A stretch of DNA of 35,370 bases from Methylosinus sp. Ce-a6 (GCF_009811655.1 NZ_BGJX01000035.1:1-35370); one strand, 5' to 3'. Counted from the stretch's first letter, positions 1-8,403 are shown. Notes: a model not told the origin generated them from the letters alone. Program-made: numbers and translations.

Positions 1-108
1 TTCCTCTTCGCCCGCCGACCCATCGCGCTCCTCGACGAGCCGCCGCCCAAATACCTCGTCCCGAGCCGATGGAAATCCCCAGACCAGCTGGAACTCCACT
101 ATGCCTGA
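1..108 (+). CDS. C-terminal end of an unidentified protein
   Basis: Frame 1 is open from the window edge to a TGA at 106-108 and codes for 35 residues, rich in Pro, Arg and Leu and ending QLELHYA. The frame has the strong third-position G/C bias of the other genes here. I cannot name a family from this fragment. It points towards the yraN/rsmI pair, and the space between them is filled by an inverted repeat that may end transcription from both sides. Confidence 0.45.
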   Translation, partial: FLFARRPIALLDEPPPKYLVPSRWKSPDQLELHYA

Positions 109-126
109 TTTTCCCCGGACAGCCGT

Positions 127-245
127 GCCACTTGTGGGAGAAGGTGGCCCCGCGAAGCGGGGTCGGATGAGGGCTCTACGTGTCCCACGGACCCTCATCC
201 GTCGCGCATTCGCGCGACACCTTCTCCCGCAGGCGGGAGAAGGAG
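127..245. repeat. Paired inverted REP-like element (family 1)
   Basis: A unit reading ...TGTGGGAGAAGGTGGCC, then a short G+C palindrome, then GGTCGGATGAGGG lies at about 127-173. It is followed by its inverted counterpart at 191-245 (ACCCTCATCC ... CTTCTCCCGCAGGCGGGAGAAGG). Each unit holds its own small hairpins, and the two together could form a long stem. Related copies are at 7577-7634, 8262-8454, 17757-17959 and 29736-29903. This pair sits between two gene ends that face each other. Confidence 0.85.
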
Positions 246-272
246 AGCGGTTTCATCGCTCCGCCTCTTTCG

Positions 273-647
273 TCAGCCTAGATCCAATTCGAACGCCGCG
301 GCCATATGAAGCGGCAGGCGCCTCGGCGTCACATAGATCGCGTCGCCGCGCAGCACGTGATCCGCGGCCCAAGGATTGGAGGCGAGCCATCTCGACGCCG
401 CGCGGGAGATGCGCCGCCGCTTCTCCTCGGTGATGGACGTCATCGCCTCTTCGAGGCTCGCGCGGGCCTTCACTTCGACGAAAGCGATCGTCCGGCCGCG
501 CCGCGCGACAATGTCGATCTCGCCGCCGCGAATGCGATAGCGGCGATCGAGGATCGCGTAGAATTTGGCTCCGAGCCACAGCGCCGCGAGGGTTTCGGCG
601 CGCAGCCCGCCGCGATGGCGCTCGCGCCGTTCTTCCGTCTCGCTCAC
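273..647 (-). CDS. yraN: YraN family (UPF0102) endonuclease-like protein
   Basis: A 124-residue protein of the UPF0102/YraN family, which has a restriction-endonuclease-like fold; its cellular role is not settled. The family signature is present: GGEIDIVARRG at about residues 41-51 followed by FVEVKAR at 56-62, giving the D...ExK pattern of that fold. Length is normal. The GTG start at 645-647 overlaps the rsmI stop as GTGA, so the two genes are probably translationally coupled. rsmI-yraN is a widely conserved pair. Confidence 0.9.
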   Translation of the reverse strand: MSETEERRERHRGGLRAETLAALWLGAKFYAILDRRYRIRGGEIDIVARRGRTIAFVEVKARASLEEAMTSITEEKRRRISRAASRWLASNPWAADHVLRGDAIYVTPRRLPLHMAAAFELDLG

Positions 648-1564
648 TCGGCCCGTCCGGCGGCGAGCTTGATCGCCCGGGCATAGACTTCGCGGCGCGG
701 CCGTCCGGTCGAGGCGGAGACGACGCTCGCGGCGTCTTTGAGCGAATGGGCGGCGAGCGCCTCCTCGATTTTGGCGTCGAGCTCGGCTTCGCTCGTCGCT
801 TCGGCGCCCGCGCCGGGAGGGGCGACCAGCACCACGATCTCGCCCCTCGGCGGCTCCTCCTCGCGCAGCGCGGCGGCGAGCGCGTCGAGCTTGCCGCGCC
901 GCACCGATTCATAGAGCTTCGTCAATTCGCGCGCGATCGCCGCGTCGCGGGGACCGAGCACGGCGGCGGCGTCCTCCAGCGTCTCGGCGACGCGCTTGGG
1001 CGATTCGAAGAAGACCAGCGTGCCGGGAATGCGCGCGAGCTCGGCGAGGCGGGCCCGACGGGGGCCGCCCTTGTGCGGCAGAAAGCCTTCGAAGAAGAAG
1101 CGGTCCGTCGGCAGGCCGGCGACGACGAGCGCGGCCAGCACGGCGGAGGGGCCGGGAACGGAAGTGACCTTCACGCCGCGCTCCAGCGCCTCGGCGACGA
1201 GCTTGTAGCCGGGATCCGAGACGAGCGGCGTGCCGGCGTCGGAGACGAGCGCCAGCGCCGCCCCGGTCTCCAGCCGCGCGATGAGATGTGGCCGCATCAC
1301 ATGGGCGTTGTGCTCGTGATAGGCGACGAGCGGCGTCGAAATTCCGTAATGGGCGAGCAGCGTCTTGGTGACGCGCGTGTCCTCGGCCACGACCGCGTCG
1401 GCGGCGGCGAGAGTCGACAGAGCGCGGAAGGAGATGTCCTTCAGATTGCCGATCGGCGTGGCGACGAGATGCAGCCCCGGCGCGATTTTCTCCGCCTCCG
1501 CCCGCAGGCCGAAGGCGGTATAGGCCGCCGCCGTCGCCGTCATATTGTCCTCGTTCATGGCCAT
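644..1564 (-). CDS. rsmI: 16S rRNA (cytidine1402-2'-O)-methyltransferase
   Basis: RsmI uses S-adenosylmethionine to methylate the 2'-OH of C1402 in the 16S rRNA decoding centre. The tetrapyrrole-methylase-type signatures are clear: VATPIGNLKD (about 34-43), VAEDTR (59-64), VSDAGTPLVSDPG (107-119), and FFESPKR further on. The frame is open upstream to 1642, but the extension looks non-native (MNAPAMFCKKN...) and covers a palindrome at 1607-1628. I place the start at ATG 1564 (306 aa), preceded by a GAGA-containing stretch; ATG 1558 is also possible. The 3' end overlaps yraN by 4 bp. Confidence 0.92.
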   Translation of the reverse strand: MAMNEDNMTATAAAYTAFGLRAEAEKIAPGLHLVATPIGNLKDISFRALSTLAAADAVVAEDTRVTKTLLAHYGISTPLVAYHEHNAHVMRPHLIARLETGAALALVSDAGTPLVSDPGYKLVAEALERGVKVTSVPGPSAVLAALVVAGLPTDRFFFEGFLPHKGGPRRARLAELARIPGTLVFFESPKRVAETLEDAAAVLGPRDAAIARELTKLYESVRRGKLDALAAALREEEPPRGEIVVLVAPPGAGAEATSEAELDAKIEEALAAHSLKDAASVVSASTGRPRREVYARAIKLAAGRAE

Positions 1565-1606
1565 TCGCTTGGTCTCTGCCGATGTTGATGTTCGGTGAAC
1601 CGTCCG

Positions 1607-1628
1607 CATGTTCTTTTTACAGAACATG
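1607..1628. other. Palindrome between divergent rsmI and activator genes
   Basis: CATGTTCT, a six-base loop, then AGAACATG gives a perfect 8-bp stem. It lies in the divergent region and could be an operator or a small hairpin at the 5' end of the rsmI transcript. A similar CATGTTC/GAACATG pair bounds the dispersed repeat at 30592-30634, so it may instead be a repeat remnant. Confidence 0.4.
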
Positions 1629-1756
1629 GCTGGCGCGTTCAAGGCCGCAATTTCCCCGCAAAATTCGCATTTATTTCAATTTAGGGGTTGCCGTGCGCTT
1701 TGCGCAATCGCGATAAGACGGCGATTTCATCGGGCCGTTCGAGCGGGAGGCTTCCG

Positions 1757-3040
1757 TTGGTCAATAGTCGGCTGGACAGGTTTCGGCTAGAGCGTTTCCA
1801 GCCGAAGTGGACGCCAATTCGGCGTCGGACGCGCTTCGGCGGCGCGGCCGCCGTCGCGCGGCTGGTCTGCGCCATCGGCGCGGCCGCTCTTCTTTGCGCC
1901 TGCAGCCCGACGGCGGGGCCGGGCATTCCCGGCGCATCCGATCTGCGGCTCTCCGCGCCGGTCGGCAAGGTCGAGGTCGGCCAGCTCACCGAGGGCGAGC
2001 AGATCGGCAATGGCGCGACCCGCATCGCGCTCATCGTGCCGCTCTCCCAGGCCTCGGGGCCGAGCCAGGTCGGCGCCTCGCTCCTCAACGCCGCCAAGCT
2101 CGCCTATGCCGACAGCGGCGTGAATGACGTGACCATTCTCGTCAAGGACGATCATTCCTCGGCGGCCGGGGCGGCGCAGGCGACGCAGAATGCGATCAAT
2201 GAGGGCGCGGATATCGTCATCGGCCCGGTCTTCGCGAGCGGCGTGAAGGAGGCGGCGCGCGTCGCGCGCGGCGCCAGCAAGCCGGTCATCGCCTTTTCGA
2301 CGGATTCCTCGGTCGCCGGCAAGGGCGTCTATCTTCTGTCTTTCCTCGTCGAGAACTATGTCGAGCGCATCGTCGACTATGCCGCGCAGCGCGGCAAGAA
2401 GTCGATCGCCGCGCTCGTGCCCGAGAACGACTACGGCACGGTGGCGCTCGCCCAGTTCCAGCAGAGCGCGGCCAATCACGGCCTGCGCGTGCCGACGATC
2501 GAGCGCTATAAGCCCGGCGCCGTGCAGCCCTCGGCGCAGCGCATCGCACAGGCGGCCGAGCAGATCGACGCTCTGTTCATTCCCGAGCAGGCCGAGGCGA
2601 TGGCCGCCGTCTCGCAGGAATTGCAGGCGGCGCGGATCGACACCAGGCGCATTCAGGTGCTCGGCACCGGCCTCTGGAACGACGCGCGCGTGCTGAAGCT
2701 GCCCGCCTTGCAGGGCGCCTGGTTCGTCGCTCCGGAGAACGCAGGCTTCAATACGCTGGCGCAGCGCTATCGGGCGAAGTTCAACAGCGATCCGGCCCGC
2801 ATCGCGACGCTCGGCTATGACGCCGTCTCGCTCGCCATCGCTCTGTCGCGCAGCCAGGGCTCGCAGCGCTATTCGGAGACTGTGCTCGTCAATCCGTCGG
2901 GCTTCAACGGCGCCGACGGCGTGTTCCGCTTCAAGGCCGACGGCATGAACGAGCGCGGCCTCTCGGTGCTGGAGATTTCCGGCGGCGCCGCGAAGGTGCT
3001 GTCGCCGGCCCCGCGCACATTCACGGGCAACGGGGCGTGA
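1757..3040 (+). CDS. Penicillin-binding protein activator-type lipoprotein
   Basis: A periplasmic-binding-protein type I (Leu/Ile/Val-binding-like) domain anchored as a lipoprotein, of the kind annotated in Alphaproteobacteria as penicillin-binding protein activator (LpoA-like). It probably acts at the periplasmic face of the outer membrane on peptidoglycan synthesis. The frame is open from a TTG at 1688, but TTG 1757 has GGGAGG six bases before it and is preferred (427 aa). A basic stretch of about 28 residues precedes the hydrophobic segment, which ends in a lipobox LCAC with Cys49 as lipidation site. The mature part opens with TRIALIVPLS. Part of the N-terminal region is coded by a dispersed repeat (1787-1834). 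The specific activator role is by family analogy only. Confidence 0.8.
   Translation: MVNSRLDRFRLERFQPKWTPIRRRTRFGGAAAVARLVCAIGAAALLCACSPTAGPGIPGASDLRLSAPVGKVEVGQLTEGEQIGNGATRIALIVPLSQASGPSQVGASLLNAAKLAYADSGVNDVTILVKDDHSSAAGAAQATQNAINEGADIVIGPVFASGVKEAARVARGASKPVIAFSTDSSVAGKGVYLLSFLVENYVERIVDYAAQRGKKSIAALVPENDYGTVALAQFQQSAANHGLRVPTIERYKPGAVQPSAQRIAQAAEQIDALFIPEQAEAMAAVSQELQAARIDTRRIQVLGTGLWNDARVLKLPALQGAWFVAPENAGFNTLAQRYRAKFNSDPARIATLGYDAVSLAIALSRSQGSQRYSETVLVNPSGFNGADGVFRFKADGMNERGLSVLEISGGAAKVLSPAPRTFTGNGA
1787..1834 (+). repeat. Dispersed palindromic repeat (family 6) inside a signal-peptide region
   Basis: CTAGAGCG followed by TTTCCAGCCGAAGTGGACGCC and then TTCGGCGTCGGA matches, in opposite orientation, the element at 33010-33055 at about 40 of 45 positions. 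The core GACGCC..GGCGTC is itself palindromic. Here the repeat is translated, giving roughly LERFQPKWTPIRRRTR before the hydrophobic segment of the lipoprotein. Confidence 0.7.
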
Positions 3041-3052
3041 CGTCTTTTCCGA

Positions 3053-3134
3053 CGTCATTGCGAGGAGCGTAGCCACGAAGCAATCCAGAGCCGTGGGGCG
3101 GCCCCTGGATTGCTTCGCTTCGCTCGCAATGACG
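3053..3134. repeat. Inverted repeat (family 2) at a convergent junction
   Basis: CGTCATTGCGAGGAGCG ... GAAGCAATCCAG is followed after a short centre by CTGGATTGCTTCG ... CGCTCGCAATGACGG, giving a long imperfect stem. This 'tcattgcgag / caatccag' palindrome is a familiar dispersed element of alphaproteobacterial genomes. It sits between the stop codons of the activator lipoprotein gene and glyS, where it could act as a two-way terminator, although there is no U-tract. Confidence 0.8.
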
Positions 3135-3145
3135 GCCGGGGCCGA

Positions 3146-5482
3146 TCACGCCACCTTGGAGAAATCCGCCACCTGCAGCATCGCCTCGCGCAGCTCGGCG
3201 AGCAGGCGCAGGCGGTTGAGGCGCACCTGCGGATCCTCGCAATTCACCGTCACCGCGTCGAAGAAGGCGTCGACCGGCTCGCGCAGCTTGGAGAGCGCCT
3301 GCATCGCGCCCTCGAAATTCTCCTTGTCGAGCCGCTCGCCGGTCTCCTCCCGCGCACGCTTGATCGCGGCGGCGAGCTTATGCTCGGGGAGCTCCATGCG
3401 CAGATTGGGATGGTGCGGCGCGTCATAGGCGCCGGCGCCGTCCTTCTTCTCCTCGATCTTCAGAATGTTCGCGGCGCGGCGGAAGCCGGCGAGCAGATTC
3501 TTGCCGTCGTCCGTGTCGAGGAATTTGCCCAGAGCCTCGACCTTGCGCGTGATGGTGAGGAGATCGTCCGGCATTTGCGCGCTCCCTTCCCGAGACTGCG
3601 CCGGAGCCGAGGCCCCGAGCGCTGCGTCGATGAGGTCATATCGCGCGCCGCGATCGCGAAGGTAGACCTTCAGGCGATCGATGAAGAAAGCCAGGAGGTC
3701 CGAGGCGTTGGCCGCGAGCAGACCCGGGAGCGTCTCGCGCACGAAGATCTCGGCGGGAGCCGAGGGCGCCTCGGCGCCGGGCTCTCTGCCGATCGCATGA
3801 AGCTGCTTCTCTATGTCGTGGCGCAAATTCGCCTCGGCCTCGGCCGAGAAGCTCGAGCCGCCGTTCGGAGACAGATCGGAGGCGACGCGATTGATCTCGC
3901 TCGTCACCAGCTCGCGCAGCGGCGTGCGCGCCGCGAGCCAGACCGGCCATTGCGCCGCGGCGAAAGCCTCGCGCAGCGGCAGGCGCAGCCCATTCTCGAG
4001 CGCGAGGCGGATCACCCCCAGCGCCGCGCGTCGCAACGCATAGGGGTCCTTGCTGCCGGTCGGCTTCTCGTCGATCGCCCAGAAGCCGACGAGCGTGTCG
4101 ATCTTGTCCGCCAGCGCGACGGCGATCGACACGGGACCCGTCGGAATGCGGTCGTTGGGCCCCTGCGGCTTGTAATGTTCTTCGAGGGCGGCGGCGACCT
4201 CCGCGTCCTCGCCCTGCGCGGCCGCGTAATAGCGGCCCATCAGCCCTTGCAGCTCGGGGAATTCGCCGACCATTTCGGTGACGAGATCGGCCTTGGCGAG
4301 CGTCGCCGCGCGCGCGGCCTTGTCGGCGTCGGCGCCGACGATGGGCGCCAATTCCCGCGCCAGCGCTGCGATGCGCTTCACGCGCTCGCCCTGCGTTCCG
4401 AGCTTCTCGTGGAAGACGATGGCGTCGAGCTTCGGCAGCCGCTCGCCGAGCGGCGTCTCGAGGTCGGTCTCATAGAAGAATTTGGCGTCCGCCAGGCGCG
4501 CGGCGATGACGCGCTGATTGCCGCCGACGATCGTCGCGCCGCCGTCGCTCGCCTCTATGTTCGAGACGAGAATGAAACGATTGGCGAGGGCGCCGTCATG
4601 GCGCTTCAGCACGAAGCATTTCTGGTTCACGCGGATCGTCGCGCGAATGACCTCCGGCGGAATTGCGAGAAAGCTCTCGTCGAACGAGCCCATCAGCGTC
4701 ACCGGCCATTCGACGAGGCCGGCGACTTCCTCGAGCAGCGCGGCGTCCTCGACGAGCTCGAGCCCCTGCGCCATGGCGAGATTGCGCGCGTCATGCAGCA
4801 CGATGTCGCGCCGCCGCGCTGCGTCGAGCACGACTTTCGCCCTCTCGAGCGCGGGAACATAGTCGTCGAATCGCTTCACCGGAAAACCCGCCGGCGCCAT
4901 GAAGCGATGGCCATAGGCGACATTGCCGCTCTCTAAGCCGTCGACCGAGAAGCGCACGATGTCCGGCGTCTCCGTCTCCGGGCCGAAGGTGGCGAGCATC
5001 GATTGCAGCGGCCGCACCCAGCGCAGCGCGTCCGGCCGCGTGGAGGCCTTGCCCCAGCGCATGGATTTCGGCCAGGGGAAGCTCTTGACGATCGTCGGCA
5101 GGACCTCGGCCAGCACGTCGATCGTCTCGCGCCCGGCGCGCTCGATGACGGCGACATAGAATTCGCCCTTTTTCGCATCCTTCTCGATCTTCGCCTCTTC
5201 GATGGAGGCGAGGCCGGCGCCCTTCAGAAAGCCTTGAATAGCGGCCTCGGGCGCGCCGACGCGCGGACCTTTCTTCTCCTCGCGCGCATCGGGCTGGCGG
5301 CCGGGCAGGCCCGCTATATGCAGCGCGAGCCGGCGCGGCGTCGCATGGGCGGTCGCGCCCTCGTAAGTGAGGCCCCGCTCGGCGAGCGCGCCGCAGACGA
5401 GCCGCTGCAGATCATCAGCCGCCTGCCGCTGCATACGGGCGGGGATTTCTTCGCTGAAGAGTTCGAGGAGAAGGTCGGGCAT
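3146..5482 (-). CDS. glyS: Glycine--tRNA ligase, beta subunit
   Basis: Beta subunit of the heterotetrameric bacterial glycyl-tRNA synthetase, which binds tRNA-Gly while the alpha subunit makes glycyl-adenylate. The N-terminus MPDLLLELFSEEIPARMQ is the family hallmark; VEWP and GNQRVIAARLADAKFF further in also fit, as does the C-terminal DALRP-like helical region (FFDAVTVNCED near the end). At 778 aa it is somewhat longer than the gammaproteobacterial form. glyQ, its obligate partner, is not adjacent and not in this window. Upstream is a repeat-filled gap and then trxB on the same strand. Confidence 0.95.
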   Translation of the reverse strand: MPDLLLELFSEEIPARMQRQAADDLQRLVCGALAERGLTYEGATAHATPRRLALHIAGLPGRQPDAREEKKGPRVGAPEAAIQGFLKGAGLASIEEAKIEKDAKKGEFYVAVIERAGRETIDVLAEVLPTIVKSFPWPKSMRWGKASTRPDALRWVRPLQSMLATFGPETETPDIVRFSVDGLESGNVAYGHRFMAPAGFPVKRFDDYVPALERAKVVLDAARRRDIVLHDARNLAMAQGLELVEDAALLEEVAGLVEWPVTLMGSFDESFLAIPPEVIRATIRVNQKCFVLKRHDGALANRFILVSNIEASDGGATIVGGNQRVIAARLADAKFFYETDLETPLGERLPKLDAIVFHEKLGTQGERVKRIAALARELAPIVGADADKAARAATLAKADLVTEMVGEFPELQGLMGRYYAAAQGEDAEVAAALEEHYKPQGPNDRIPTGPVSIAVALADKIDTLVGFWAIDEKPTGSKDPYALRRAALGVIRLALENGLRLPLREAFAAAQWPVWLAARTPLRELVTSEINRVASDLSPNGGSSFSAEAEANLRHDIEKQLHAIGREPGAEAPSAPAEIFVRETLPGLLAANASDLLAFFIDRLKVYLRDRGARYDLIDAALGASAPAQSREGSAQMPDDLLTITRKVEALGKFLDTDDGKNLLAGFRRAANILKIEEKKDGAGAYDAPHHPNLRMELPEHKLAAAIKRAREETGERLDKENFEGAMQALSKLREPVDAFFDAVTVNCEDPQVRLNRLRLLAELREAMLQVADFSKVA

Positions 5483-5510
5483 TCGGAATTTTGCCTTCGG
5501 TGTTCTTTTG

Positions 5511-5630
5511 CCCCCTCCCTCACCCTCCGCCGCTTCGCGGGAGAGGGGGCGGCGGGCGTTGCGCGAAATTTTGATGAAGCGCCGAATCTTCTCCCTCTCC
5601 CGCGAAGCGGGGGAGGGTCGGGGAGGGGGC
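5511..5630. repeat. Inverted pair of family 3 repeats
   Basis: Left unit 5511-5550 (CCCCCTCCCTCACCCTCCGC... GCTTCGCGGGAGAGGGGGC) and right unit 5591-5630 (CTCCCTCTCCCGCGAAGCGG... GGGTCGGGGAGGGGGC) are inverted copies around a 40-bp centre. A third copy lies at 8497-8537. The pair occupies most of the gap between trxB and glyS, both read leftward, and may end the trxB transcript or stabilise its 3' end. Confidence 0.8.
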
Positions 5631-5643
5631 CGACGGCGTTACG

Positions 5644-6639
5644 TCACAACGGCTCCTCGGAAGCGAGCGCCTCGCCTGCCGGAGCCGGCGTCTCGAGCAG
5701 ATAGCGCTCGACGTCCAGCGCCGCCATGCAGCCGAGGCCGGCGGCCGTCACCGCCTGGCGATAGGTCTCGTCGGCGACGTCGCCGGCCGCGAAGACGCCT
5801 GGAATATTGGTGTGAGTGGAGCCCGGCTTCGCCACTATATAGCCCGACGGCTTCAGCTCCAGCTGGCCGACGAAGAGCTCGGAGGCCGGCTGATGGCCGA
5901 TGGCGATGAAGACGCCATCGACGTCGAGCGTCTGCGTCGCGCCGGTCTTCACGTTTTTCACGCGGGTCTTTGTCACCGAGAGCGGCGCGCTGTCGCCTAA
6001 AATCTCGTCGATCGCATGATCGAACAGGATTTTGACATTGGGCCGCGCGGCGAGCCGCTCCTGCAGCACGCGCTCGGCGCGGAATGCGTCGCGGCGATGC
6101 ACCACCGTCACCTCCGCCGCGAGCTGCGAGAGATAGAGCGCCTCCTCGACCGCGGTGTTGCCGCCGCCGACGACGATGACCTTCTTGCCCCGGAAGAAGA
6201 AGCCGTCGCAGGTCGCGCAGGCGGAGACGCCATAGCCTTTGAACGTCTCCTCGCTCGGAATGCCGAGCCATTTGGCCTTGGCCCCCGTGGCGACGATGAG
6301 GGCGTCCGCGGTGTAGAGGGTTCCCGAATCGCCCAATAGCTCGAAGGGCCGCTCGCCGAGCCTGGCCTCGACGATATGGTCGGAGACGAGCCTCGCGCCG
6401 ACGTGCTCGGCCTGGGCGCGCATCTGGTCCATGAGCCAGGGGCCCTGGATCGGCTCGGCGAAGCCGGGGTAATTCTCCACATCGGTGGTGATCATGAGCT
6501 GGCCGCCCTGGTCGAAGCCGGCGATGACCACCGGCTCGAGCATGGCGCGCGCGGTGTAGATCGCCGCCGTATAGCCGGCGGGGCCCGATCCCAGCACGAT
6601 GACGCGGGCGTGCAGGCGGCCTTTATCGTCTGCGGACAT
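5644..6639 (-). CDS. trxB: Thioredoxin-disulfide reductase
   Basis: FAD- and NADPH-dependent flavoenzyme that reduces thioredoxin in the cytoplasm. The FAD-binding motif GSGPAGYTAAIYTAR starts near residue 18. The redox-active pair is CATC in SACATCDGFFF (Cys141 and Cys144), and the NADPH-binding motif VVGGGNTAVEEAL follows at about 156-168. The C-terminal GVFAAGDVAD motif binds FAD. At 331 aa it is of normal length, with the conserved ATG start at 6639. It lies in the same-strand block with the DUF29 gene, the ELM1-family gene, greA and carB. Confidence 0.96.
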   Translation of the reverse strand: MSADDKGRLHARVIVLGSGPAGYTAAIYTARAMLEPVVIAGFDQGGQLMITTDVENYPGFAEPIQGPWLMDQMRAQAEHVGARLVSDHIVEARLGERPFELLGDSGTLYTADALIVATGAKAKWLGIPSEETFKGYGVSACATCDGFFFRGKKVIVVGGGNTAVEEALYLSQLAAEVTVVHRRDAFRAERVLQERLAARPNVKILFDHAIDEILGDSAPLSVTKTRVKNVKTGATQTLDVDGVFIAIGHQPASELFVGQLELKPSGYIVAKPGSTHTNIPGVFAAGDVADETYRQAVTAAGLGCMAALDVERYLLETPAPAGEALASEEPL

Positions 6640-6746
6640 GAAGCGGCCTTTGCGAAAGTCTCCGCGCGGACGGCGCGGCGCGTTCGGATGGGCGCAATCT
6701 AGCCATTATGCGTTGCGCCGCAACCGGGGCGTCTCGCAGAGGCAAA

Positions 6747-7193
6747 TCAGGCGCCGTCGGGCCAGAAGTCGGGGGCCGAGATGTCGTCGTAGGGCCATGG
6801 GCAGACCGCGGGAAATCGCGCTCTGTCCATACCGTTCTCCCGCGCGGCGTTCAGCACCGCGTCGCCATAGGCCGCCTCTATCGCCTCGGCGAGCTTGGCT
6901 TTGAGGCTCGGATTGTCCTCGAGGTGGCGGGCCAGCTCGCGGCGCTGGACTTCGATGGTGAGACGCCAGGACGTGCTTCGCATCATCGGCTGAAAGCGCC
7001 ATTTCAACAGATGCATCAAAAGCACGGCCAGACGGCTCACCAGCTCGCGCTTCTCCGTGCGTCCCATGCTCTCGATTTCCTCGGCGATATGGTCGATGTC
7101 GGCCTGATCCAGGCGTCCCGACCGCAGCAGGGCGGCCTGCTCATTCGCCCAGGCGAAGAAGTCCTGATCGTAGAGAGATGAGGATCGAGGCAT
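6747..7193 (-). CDS. DUF29 family protein
   Basis: A 148-residue protein that fits DUF29, a family of unknown function found often in cyanobacteria and proteobacteria. The typical opening LYDQDFFAWANEQAALLRSGRLDQADIDHIAEEIESMG is followed by a helical region with LLMHLLKWRFQP. The frame extends 16 residues further upstream, but the ATG at 7191-7193 starts directly before the conserved opening and is preferred. It sits 107 bp upstream of trxB and 55 bp downstream of the ELM1-family gene. No function can be assigned. Confidence 0.82.
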   Translation of the reverse strand: MPRSSSLYDQDFFAWANEQAALLRSGRLDQADIDHIAEEIESMGRTEKRELVSRLAVLLMHLLKWRFQPMMRSTSWRLTIEVQRRELARHLEDNPSLKAKLAEAIEAAYGDAVLNAARENGMDRARFPAVCPWPYDDISAPDFWPDGA

Positions 7194-7248
7194 ATCGAGG
7201 CCCTGACGCTTTTTCGAGCACGATGGTAGCCCAAGGGCCATGCGAGCG

Positions 7249-8403
7249 CTATCGCTCGGCTTGGCCTCTCGTGAAACGAAGATAGGCGCGAGCGACGGCT
7301 TCGGCGACTGCCGGCGTCTCGTTCAGCGGCTCGTAGCGCCACTGCTCGAGCCGGCCGCGCCAGCGCCGCACGGCCCCATGCGTCTCGAGCCCGTCGAGAA
7401 ATGCGGCGATCTTCGCCGCGCCGCCCTCCGGCGCGAAGACGTGGACCGGCGCGCCCGTGCTCGCCGCCTCGGCGACCATATTGACGCTGTCGGCCGTGAC
7501 CAGCAGCGCCTGCGAGCAGGCGAGAATCGAAAGATAGGGATTTGTTCCTTCTCCCGTCCAAAGAAAAGTTCGCGCTCCCTTCTCCCACTTGTGGGAGAAG
7601 GTGGCCCTCGCGTCAGCGAGGGTCGGATGAGGGCCCCCGAGTGCCTGGCGCAATGCCTCGACGAGCCGCGCCGGCGTTCGCCGCGAGACGGTCGCCGCCA
7701 CGCTCCACCCATCCTCCTGCATCACGCCAACGGCGGCGACAAGCCGCTCGAAGTCCCTTTCCGAATAGCGAAAATGCCGGCTGTCGCCGCCGATGAGCAA
7801 TCCGACCCTCGGCTCCGGCAGCGCTTCGACGCGCGAGTCGGGCGCGGCGCGGGCCTCGGCGAGGCGAGAGGGCGTCAGCCGATTGGCGGGCGCGAGCGGG
7901 GCGACGACATTCGCCCCCACGAGCCCGTCATGGCGCGGCGCGACGATGATGTCGGCCGTCCCGAGCCCGGTCGCCGGCCGGTTCACATAGACGGTGAAGA
8001 CCGCGCCGCCGGCGGAGCGCTTCACATGGCGCAGATAGGGGATCGTCCGCCGCCCGCAGGCGATGACGAGATCGGGGTAGGGCGGAGCAAGGAGCGCCGC
8101 CTCGCGCGGGTCGATCGGACCGAAGGGGGCGAGAGCGGCGACGAGCCCGCGCGGCGAAAGGCGGATCAGCCGGGGCGTAAGGCCGAGCGCTTCCGCTATG
8201 CCGAGGCTCTGGACCTCATGGCCGGCGCGGCCGTCGGAGAGAACCCAGGCGGTCGGGGCTCTCCCTTCTCCCGCTTGCGGGAGAAGGTGGCCCCGCGAAG
8301 CGGGGTCGGATGAGGGCTCGAGCCGATCATCGGCGTATGGGAAGTTGCACAAAGGACGCCAGGAGGGGAGTCGAAGATTCGGCTCTACCGAAAGCGCCCT
8401 CAT
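7249..8403 (-). CDS. ELM1 family (DUF1022) protein with repeats inside the gene
   Basis: Alphaproteobacterial member of the family annotated 'mitochondrial fission ELM1 family protein', a predicted glycosyltransferase-like fold of unknown bacterial role. The family opening (AWVLSDGRAGHEVQSLGIAEALG) and the C-terminal VTADSVNMVAEAASTGAPVHVF are intact. Two things are odd. About 20 residues (257-276 from the start used here; GPHPTL...HKWEKG) are coded by a family 1 repeat at 7577-7634, in a region where relatives have a short loop. Also, no start codon exists between the second repeat and the conserved opening. Initiation must be upstream, most simply ATG 8403, which lies in a repeat that also supplies GAGGG before it. 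ATG 8439 and TTG 8352 are alternatives. It could be expressed or be decaying. Confidence 0.75.
   Translation of the reverse strand: MRALSVEPNLRLPSWRPLCNFPYADDRLEPSSDPASRGHLLPQAGEGRAPTAWVLSDGRAGHEVQSLGIAEALGLTPRLIRLSPRGLVAALAPFGPIDPREAALLAPPYPDLVIACGRRTIPYLRHVKRSAGGAVFTVYVNRPATGLGTADIIVAPRHDGLVGANVVAPLAPANRLTPSRLAEARAAPDSRVEALPEPRVGLLIGGDSRHFRYSERDFERLVAAVGVMQEDGWSVAATVSRRTPARLVEALRQALGGPHPTLADARATFSHKWEKGARTFLWTGEGTNPYLSILACSQALLVTADSVNMVAEAASTGAPVHVFAPEGGAAKIAAFLDGLETHGAVRRWRGRLEQWRYEPLNETPAVAEAVARAYLRFTRGQAER
7577..7634. repeat. Family 1 repeat inserted in frame in the ELM1-family gene
   Basis: CCCTTCTCCCACTTGTGGGA ... GGTGGCCC, palindrome TCGCGTCAGCGA, then GGTCGGATGAGGGC: a full single unit of the repeat seen paired elsewhere. 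Its reverse strand is read as GPHPTLADARATFSHKWEKG with no stop and no frameshift. Confidence 0.85.

Noticed and set aside
1688..1756. TTG 1688 as start of the activator lipoprotein
   Set aside because: It has no ribosome-binding site; TTG 1757 has GGGAGG at ideal spacing.
1787..3076. 429-codon open frame on the minus strand
   Set aside because: Antisense to the activator lipoprotein gene; no motif.
3110..4936. 608-codon open frame on the plus strand
   Set aside because: Antisense to glyS, low-complexity composition, no motif.
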